A stretch of 8,935 bases of DNA from Spirochaetaceae bacterium (GTDB lineage: Bacteria > Spirochaetota > Spirochaetia > Treponematales > Breznakiellaceae): positions 1 to 8,935 of the forward strand of contig JAITNO010000099.1 of NCBI GenBank assembly GCA_031290405.1. The letters are read 5' to 3'. The notes below the pieces were generated by a model. The model made no database searches, had not been told where the DNA came from, and saw nothing but the letters and a program-made list of their open reading frames with translations. Numbering within the stretch: the stretch's first letter is position 1; each line of letters starts with the position of its first letter. Made by a program: the position numbers and the translations under genes. This document shows positions 5,239-8,935 of this stretch, one piece after another.

Positions 5239-6234
5239 TCATTTGAAGTTAAAGCTTGCGGTAAGGCTTACGTCGAAGGCGTGGTATGATGCGCCGGCTG
5301 TGTCGACGGTGGGGGGGATGGAGGTTTTGTTTGTAGTGGTGTCGCCTCGTGCGCCGGTGATGCTGGTGTAGCTGGCGGTGGCGGTGATGGTGATGGGGGG
5401 GATCGGGGTGTAGCTGACGGCGGCGCTGGGGGAGATGTAAATGAGGCCGGTCATGGCGTCGGTGTAGGTGGCGTCGGTTAAGAGGTGCTTGTCGACGGCT
5501 GTGCACCAGACGAGGGGGGTGATTTTGAGGGTGGCTTCGGCGGCGAGGCGTGGGCCTGCGTGTGCGATGAGGCTGAGGGCGGGGGTGAGGATGTGCCAGG
5601 TTTGGCTGTAGGCGACGACTGTTTCTATGGGCGGGCTGGGGGCGCGGTAGCTGTATGTGCCGCCGGTGGCGGTGAAGGCGTAGTCGATGTACTTGTAGGC
5701 GAGGGCGGCGCGGAGGGCGATGGCCGGTGTGATGGTCCACGCGACGCCTGCGCTTGCGGCGCCGAGGGTGGCGCTCTGGGTGTTGTTCTGGTGGATTGAA
5801 TACTCTGAGAGTTTTCCGGGGGTGTATTTCCAGTCGCGGTCTTCCATGTTGCCTGTTTTCATGGGGGCGGCGAACTTTATGGCGGCGTGGGCGTGGATGG
5901 TCCAAGGGCCGGCGGTGGGGGCGGCGGCGGCGTCCAGAGAGAAGCCGGCGTAGGGGAGCGCGTCGATGTCCCAGAGGAGTTGGCTCAGTTTGTCGGAGTA
6001 TCGTGGGTTGCGGTAGACTATTTCTTCCGCTTGCCCACTGATGACGCCTGTGGTAAGGCCGAAGGCGATGGCGATGGGTGCGGCGCGTGCGGTGGCTGTG
6101 ACGGCGAAGAGGGCTAGAGCGAAGAAGGCTGCCCGCCTAGCGGCCCAAAGCTGGGGAGCGCGGCTTGCGGGTGCAAGGCATACTGCGCGGGCCCAGCGCC
6201 GTAGGCCGCTATAAAAAGACGATTTCGGGTTCAA
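5239..6234 (-). CDS. Omptin-family outer-membrane aspartyl/His protease
   Basis: Omptins are ten-strand barrels whose surface active site cuts peptides next to basic residues. This 331-residue protein aligns by eye with OmpT over most of its length: GVISGQAEEIVY and KLSQLLWDID near the N-terminus, GNMEDRDW at residues 128-135, SEYSIHQNNTQ at 143-153, then YAFTATGGTYSY at 185-196, which matches the second omptin signature. The catalytic residues are Asp132 and Asp134 (OmpT Asp83 and Asp85), and Asp248 and His250 (OmpT Asp210 and His212). The OmpT LPS-contact residues Glu136 and Arg138 are replaced by Tyr182 and Asp184. A long N-terminus with a hydrophobic stretch (residues 36-51, ending ARA) is the signal peptide. 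The start is TTG 6234, with AAAGG upstream, inside the end of murB; no other start codon precedes the signal. The C-terminus is a strand ending FNFK. The substrate is unknown. Confidence 0.85.
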   Translation of the reverse strand: MNPKSSFYSGLRRWARAVCLAPASRAPQLWAARRAAFFALALFAVTATARAAPIAIAFGLTTGVISGQAEEIVYRNPRYSDKLSQLLWDIDALPYAGFSLDAAAAPTAGPWTIHAHAAIKFAAPMKTGNMEDRDWKYTPGKLSEYSIHQNNTQSATLGAASAGVAWTITPAIALRAALAYKYIDYAFTATGGTYSYRAPSPPIETVVAYSQTWHILTPALSLIAHAGPRLAAEATLKITPLVWCTAVDKHLLTDATYTDAMTGLIYISPSAAVSYTPIPPITITATASYTSITGARGDTTTNKTSIPPTVDTAGASYHAFDVSLTASFNFK

Positions 6235-7108
6235 GGTCGACGCCTTTGCGTTCTTTGACGGTTTTCTGCATAAGCTCGATGAGGGCTTTTACGTCGGCGG
6301 CGCGGGCGCCGCCTGTGTTGATGATGAAGTTGCCGTGATAGTCGGCGATGCGGGCGCCGCCTATCTGCGTGCCGCGGAGCTTGAGCTCTTGGATTACTTG
6401 GCCGACGGGTTTGCCTAAGCGTCGGTCGTTTTTGAATACTGAGCCGGCGCAGGGGTAGCAGAAATGGCCCTTTGTTATGCGGTCGGCGCGGTGTTCCATT
6501 AACTTATAATGGATTTTTCTGCGGTTGCCTCGGCGGACGCGGAAACGGGCGGAGAGGATGAGGACGCGGCGTTTTTGGTAGGGGCTTGTTTTGTAGTCGA
6601 ACTCTTCCGGTTTGCAGGGTTCGGTTTTATTCGTGAAGGTTTCGTCGAGGATTTCGACGCTTTCCAGGACGTCGGAGATGGAGGCGTCGTAACAGCGGGC
6701 GTTCATGTAGACGGCGCCGCCTATTGAGCCGGGGAAGCCGGCAAGGAACTCGAGGCCCGCAAGAGAGCGCCCTTCGGCGAAGTCGGCGAGTTGGTCGCCT
6801 GTCATGCCGGAGCTGGCTCGGATGATGCGGGGTGCGCCTGGTTCTGCGGGCGGCTCGACTGTGGCGCGGTCCCAGTAACGGGTGTCGAGGATGAGGCCTG
6901 GGAAGCCTTCGTCGTTGGCTAAGACGTTGGTCCCGTAGCCTAGTATGAAGTGGGGGAGGGAGCGTTCTTTGGCCCAGGACAGGAGGGAAGCGGCCTGGAG
7001 GGGGAAGTCCTCGCCCTTTGGCTGTGCGTAATAGTCGGCGGGGCCGCCGATTTGGAAGCTGGTGTGGGCGGAGAGCAGCTCGCCCTGGAGCAGCGTGTTG
7101 GTTTTCAT
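6209..7108 (-). CDS. murB: UDP-N-acetylenolpyruvoylglucosamine reductase
   Basis: This 299-residue cytosolic flavoenzyme reduces UDP-GlcNAc-enolpyruvate to UDP-MurNAc with NADPH, the second committed step of peptidoglycan synthesis. FAD-domain motifs are in order: TSFQIGGPADYY (residues 16-27), LGYGTNVLANDEGFPGLIL (56-74) and AGFPGSIGGAVYMNA (123-137). The substrate domain has PCAGSVFKND (219-228), with Ser223 as the expected proton-donor serine, then LRGTQIGGARI and HGNFIIN. The C-terminal LEPEI carries the glutamate pair that includes the catalytic acid. The missing YxxxY loop places it with type II MurB. ATG 7108 overlaps the maf stop as ATGA, with no clear ribosome site, so it is probably translated by coupling to maf. 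The 3' end overlaps the omptin start by 26 bases. A longer upstream frame is the antisense-free overlap with maf and is not used. Confidence 0.95.
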   Translation of the reverse strand: MKTNTLLQGELLSAHTSFQIGGPADYYAQPKGEDFPLQAASLLSWAKERSLPHFILGYGTNVLANDEGFPGLILDTRYWDRATVEPPAEPGAPRIIRASSGMTGDQLADFAEGRSLAGLEFLAGFPGSIGGAVYMNARCYDASISDVLESVEILDETFTNKTEPCKPEEFDYKTSPYQKRRVLILSARFRVRRGNRRKIHYKLMEHRADRITKGHFCYPCAGSVFKNDRRLGKPVGQVIQELKLRGTQIGGARIADYHGNFIINTGGARAADVKALIELMQKTVKERKGVDLEPEIVFL

Positions 7109-7689
7109 GGGTATGCGTATCCGTTTGTTTTGAGCATTTCGTAGAACTCCCGCAGGGGCAGGCCTACGACGTTGCTGTACGAGCCGTCTATTTTCAAGAC
7201 GAGGCAGGAGCCGAGACCCTGGATGCGGTATGAGCCGGCGGCTCCCTGCCATTCGCCTGAGTCGAGGTACCATTCGATGTCCTCCCGGCTAAGCGCGGCG
7301 AAGGTAACTTTCGTTGTGGCGAGTCTGTGGTCGCAGGCGCCTGAGCGTCCGTTGAAGAGGGCGCAGGCGGTTTTCACTTCGTGCTCGTTTCCCGAAAGGG
7401 TCTTGAGGGTTTCCTGTGCCGCCTCGCGCGAGAAGCTCTTGCCGAAGATCTTTCCTTCAAGCGAGACGACGGTGTCGGCGGCGAAGATCCACGGGGGCGC
7501 TTCCCCGCAGAAGCTTTCCACAACGTTCTGTACTTTTTTGCTCGCCATTTTAAGCGCAAAGTCCGCTGCGCAGGCGCCTGTGCTGTTTGTTTCGTCGATG
7601 AGCGGGGGAATGATTTTGAACGGCAGGCCCAACAACCTGAAATACTCCTGCCTTCGCAGGGAGCCCGAAGCTAAAACTATTGATTCCAT
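7105..7689 (-). CDS. maf: Maf-family nucleoside triphosphate pyrophosphatase
   Basis: This 194-residue protein has the normal Maf length. The family hydrolyses dTTP, UTP and modified pyrimidine triphosphates to monophosphates, as housecleaning and in septum-related contexts. Motifs are LASGSLRRQEYFRLLG at residues 6-21 (phosphate-binding SxxR), AADTVV with Asp72 as the catalytic aspartate, GKIFGK, and AAGSYRIQG with Gln158, which favours the dTTP/UTP subgroup. YSNVVGLPL near the C-terminus is also typical. I chose ATG 7689-7687 because the protein begins directly at the conserved motif and a promoter -10 lies just upstream; an in-frame ATG at 7716 would add nine residues. It is the first gene of the maf-murB-omptin operon and overlaps murB by four bases. 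Confidence 0.93.
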   Translation of the reverse strand: MESIVLASGSLRRQEYFRLLGLPFKIIPPLIDETNSTGACAADFALKMASKKVQNVVESFCGEAPPWIFAADTVVSLEGKIFGKSFSREAAQETLKTLSGNEHEVKTACALFNGRSGACDHRLATTKVTFAALSREDIEWYLDSGEWQGAAGSYRIQGLGSCLVLKIDGSYSNVVGLPLREFYEMLKTNGYAYP

Positions 7690-7695
7690 TGCCCT

Positions 7696-7724
7696 AGCAT
7701 AGCGCGCGTCGTGCATTTACGCAA
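7696..7724 (-). promoter_or_regulatory. Probable promoter for maf-murB-omptin operon
   Basis: On the minus strand TTGCGT (7724-7719), a 17-base spacer and TATGCT (7701-7696) lie just before maf. The same -10 hexamer is used at efp. The start would fall at about 7689, on or next to the maf ATG, implying a leaderless or near-leaderless mRNA. If maf begins at ATG 7716 instead, this promoter could not serve it. Confidence 0.45.
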
Positions 7725-7814
7725 GGCGCCCTATTGCCTCGTCAAAGCGCCGGGCAGGCGGGGGCCCGCCCCCACACTTGAAAAAAACTTTATCGCGGGC
7801 GCCGGCGCTCCGAT

Positions 7815-7832
7815 AGTGTATATAGTGTATAT
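7815..7832 (+). repeat. 9-bp tandem repeat (AGTGTATAT x2) at the start of the exported-protein gene
   Basis: AGTGTATAT occurs twice head to tail and ends two bases before the ATG at 7834. It supplies AT-rich -10-like boxes (TATAGT at 7821-7826 and TATAAT at 7830-7835, the latter overlapping the start codon). No good -35 and no Shine-Dalgarno site is visible. Confidence 0.6.
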
Positions 7833-7833
7833 A

Positions 7834-8721
7834 ATGAAGAATGCGAAAAGACTCTTCCTCTGCGCCGCCGCGCTGGCCCTCTGCGCCGCCGAAACCGGCA
7901 CGCTCTCCGCCGTCCTCGACTGGACCGACATGAAGATAGACGTCTCCGTCGCCGCCCGCCTGGACGCGCTGGGCCTAGCCTTGCCGGCCGGCCGCGTCCA
8001 GGCGGGGAACGCCCTCTTTGACGTATATTATGCCAAAATAACGAGGTTTTTGTACGCGATTCCGGTGGATTCGTCCTCGACCATGGGCGACCTCGTGGAA
8101 CGGGGGGAACTTTCGCCGGCCGTCGTCGACGACATCATCCTGAACGCCAGAAACGTCCCCCCCACGATGTCCAGCGACCTGCGTCGCGTCGCAAGCTCGC
8201 ACGTCATCGTGTTAAACGAGGTGCAGCAGGCCTTGATGGAACACGGCGGAGAACCGGCCGACTTCGAGCGGCTGATAAACCCGCCTGCCGTACCCGCCTA
8301 CACAGGTCTAGTCGTCATCGCCGACGCTGCGTTGCCCGTGCACGGGCGGCAGAGCTCCGCCTACCTCCAGCCCTGCCTCTTCCCCAAGATCTGGGACGCA
8401 CAGATGAACCTGGTCTACGACAAAAAGTTCGTAAATCCTGAGGTGTTCCAACATTCAACGTTCGTACACTATGCCGCGTCGGAGAGTGTTTTTAGGAGGA
8501 CGCCCTCAGGTTTAAGCCCCGAGCTTGAAAAGATCGTCGGGGACAAGCCCTTAAAGATCATCGCGCGCGGCGTCTTCGGAGCCCGCCCCACGGACCCCGT
8601 CATCGACGCGGAGGACGCCCTGCTCATCCTGGCTTCACAGGCCAACCGCGCGCTGCTGAGGGAGGGCCGCGTGGCGCTTATCAGCTCAGCCGACGCGCTC
8701 AAACTGCGGTTTTCGGAGTAA
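7834..8721 (+). CDS. Exported protein of unknown function
   Basis: A 295-residue protein I do not recognise. It begins with a basic N-terminus (MKNAKR) and a hydrophobic stretch up to about residue 26 (ending LSA), which is a signal peptide. Cys17 in LALC might be a relaxed spirochaetal lipoprotein site, but the residue before it is not the usual small one. The mature part is mixed alpha/beta with no transmembrane segment. Notable segments are PVDSSSTMGDLVERGELSP, a middle TGLVVIADAALPVHGRQSSAYLQP strand-turn region, and a C-terminal ARGVFGARPTDPVIDAEDALLIL ... LLREGRVALIS. It probably acts in the periplasm or at a membrane face. I chose ATG 7834 because it starts the signal peptide; the frame extends upstream but without a ribosome site. 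It is divergent from maf and followed by two terminators, so it is probably a single-gene unit. Confidence 0.78.
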   Translation: MKNAKRLFLCAAALALCAAETGTLSAVLDWTDMKIDVSVAARLDALGLALPAGRVQAGNALFDVYYAKITRFLYAIPVDSSSTMGDLVERGELSPAVVDDIILNARNVPPTMSSDLRRVASSHVIVLNEVQQALMEHGGEPADFERLINPPAVPAYTGLVVIADAALPVHGRQSSAYLQPCLFPKIWDAQMNLVYDKKFVNPEVFQHSTFVHYAASESVFRRTPSGLSPELEKIVGDKPLKIIARGVFGARPTDPVIDAEDALLILASQANRALLREGRVALISSADALKLRFSE

Positions 8722-8740
8722 GCCCCCACAAACCCATTGC

Positions 8741-8763
8741 GAGGGCGCCTGGAACGCGCCCTC
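8741..8763 (+). terminator. GC hairpin after the exported-protein gene
   Basis: GAGGGCGC (8741-8748) and GCGCCCTC (8756-8763) form a perfect 8-bp stem with a 7-base loop. A pyrimidine-rich tract (CCTCCTCTTTCTCTTT) follows. This fits a rho-independent terminator with an impure U-tract, 20 bases after the stop codon. Confidence 0.7.
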
Positions 8764-8790
8764 CCTCCTCCTCTTTCTCTTTATGAAAAT

Positions 8791-8826
8791 AAAAAATACC
8801 CCGCTGCAAGCAGCGGGGTATTTTTT
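8791..8826. terminator. Strong bidirectional rho-independent terminator
   Basis: A perfect 16-bp inverted repeat with a CAAG loop (8807-8810): the stem core is TACCCCGCTG/CAGCGGGGTA, flanked by A6 on the left and T6 on the right. The A and T tracts make it work in both directions. Confidence 0.92.
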
Positions 8827-8851
8827 GTTCTAGAGGAAATTTATTGTACGT

Positions 8852-8925
8852 GTGGGGTTTAATACCATGAAGTCTAAGCGTTACGAGAATTTAACCGCAG
8901 CAAGCTGCGGGGTATTAAACCCCAC
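8852..8925. repeat. 74-bp palindromic element at the right edge
   Basis: The outer arms GTGGGGTTTAATACC (8852-8866) and GGTATTAAACCCCAC (8911-8925) are a perfect 15-bp inverted repeat. An inner hairpin CCGCAG-CAAG-CTGCGG (8895-8910) directly abuts the right arm. A short frame from ATG 8867 (starting MKSKRYENLTAASCGVLNP) runs to the window edge, but it has no ribosome site and its second half is dictated by the palindrome. It looks like a small non-autonomous or dispersed palindromic repeat rather than a gene. Sequence to the right is cut off. Confidence 0.75.
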
Positions 8926-8935
8926 TGTGAATAAA

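Noticed and set aside
4775..5371. 198-residue plus-strand frame made of ELFVPQT-like heptapeptides
   Set aside because: Its repeat part is open only because the 21-bp unit has no stop; it has a weak GTG start and its tail is antisense to the conserved C-terminus of the omptin gene.
5249..5905. 218-residue minus-strand frame rich in His, Arg and Pro
   Set aside because: It is a shifted reading of the omptin gene, and its composition is typical of an out-of-frame shadow in high-GC DNA.
7760..7773. GGGGG-CCCG-CCCCC hairpin between maf and the exported-protein gene
   Set aside because: It is a short G/C run in GC-rich DNA in a divergent region where no terminator is needed; followed by an A-run, not a T-run, in the plus direction.

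Overview
The window reads as a high-GC spirochaete chromosome, most likely a Treponema or close relative. This is an inference from gene style: the EF-P sequence, a separate cyclohydrolase gene fchA next to folD, beta-barrel outer-membrane proteins, and no sign of proteobacterial gene order. No rRNA or other marker is present to confirm it. Most genes are housekeeping. The accessory material sits at the two edges and in the middle, around 4650-6230.

Left part (1-3229). The first 216 bases are the start of a leftward IS30-type transposase cut by the window edge. A near-consensus sigma70 promoter at 336-364 then drives fchA (428-1057), followed by folD (1172-2020) and rlmN (2117-3229), all rightward. 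FchA and FolD together interconvert methenyl-, formyl- and methylene-tetrahydrofolate. FolD lacks the lysine and glutamine needed for cyclohydrolase activity, so the two genes appear to split a job one protein usually does. The fchA-folD and folD-rlmN gaps both contain inverted-repeat structures with a shared GGCARGATTGCC core.

Middle part (3226-6234), all leftward. efp (3226-3789) converges on rlmN; the two genes share one CTAG as stop codon on both strands. efp has its own clear promoter. Upstream lies an exported beta-barrel protein (3868-4647). A 591-base gene-free stretch follows, filled by about 19-20 tandem 21-bp units built from inverted half-arms, which read as nearly the same heptapeptide on both strands. 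Next comes an omptin-family outer-membrane protease (5239-6234) with all four catalytic residues.

Right part (6209-8935). maf, murB and the omptin gene form a tightly overlapping leftward operon: a 4-bp overlap between maf and murB and 26 bp between murB and the omptin gene. Divergent from maf is an exported protein of unknown function (7834-8721). It is followed by two hairpin terminators and a large palindromic element at the window edge whose inner hairpin matches the terminator hairpin, with a compensating base-pair swap.

No CRISPR array, tRNA or rRNA was recognised. The strongest candidates for something undescribed are the both-strand-readable 21-bp array flanked by two surface-protein genes, the omptin without the LPS-contact residues, and the FchA/FolD division of labour.
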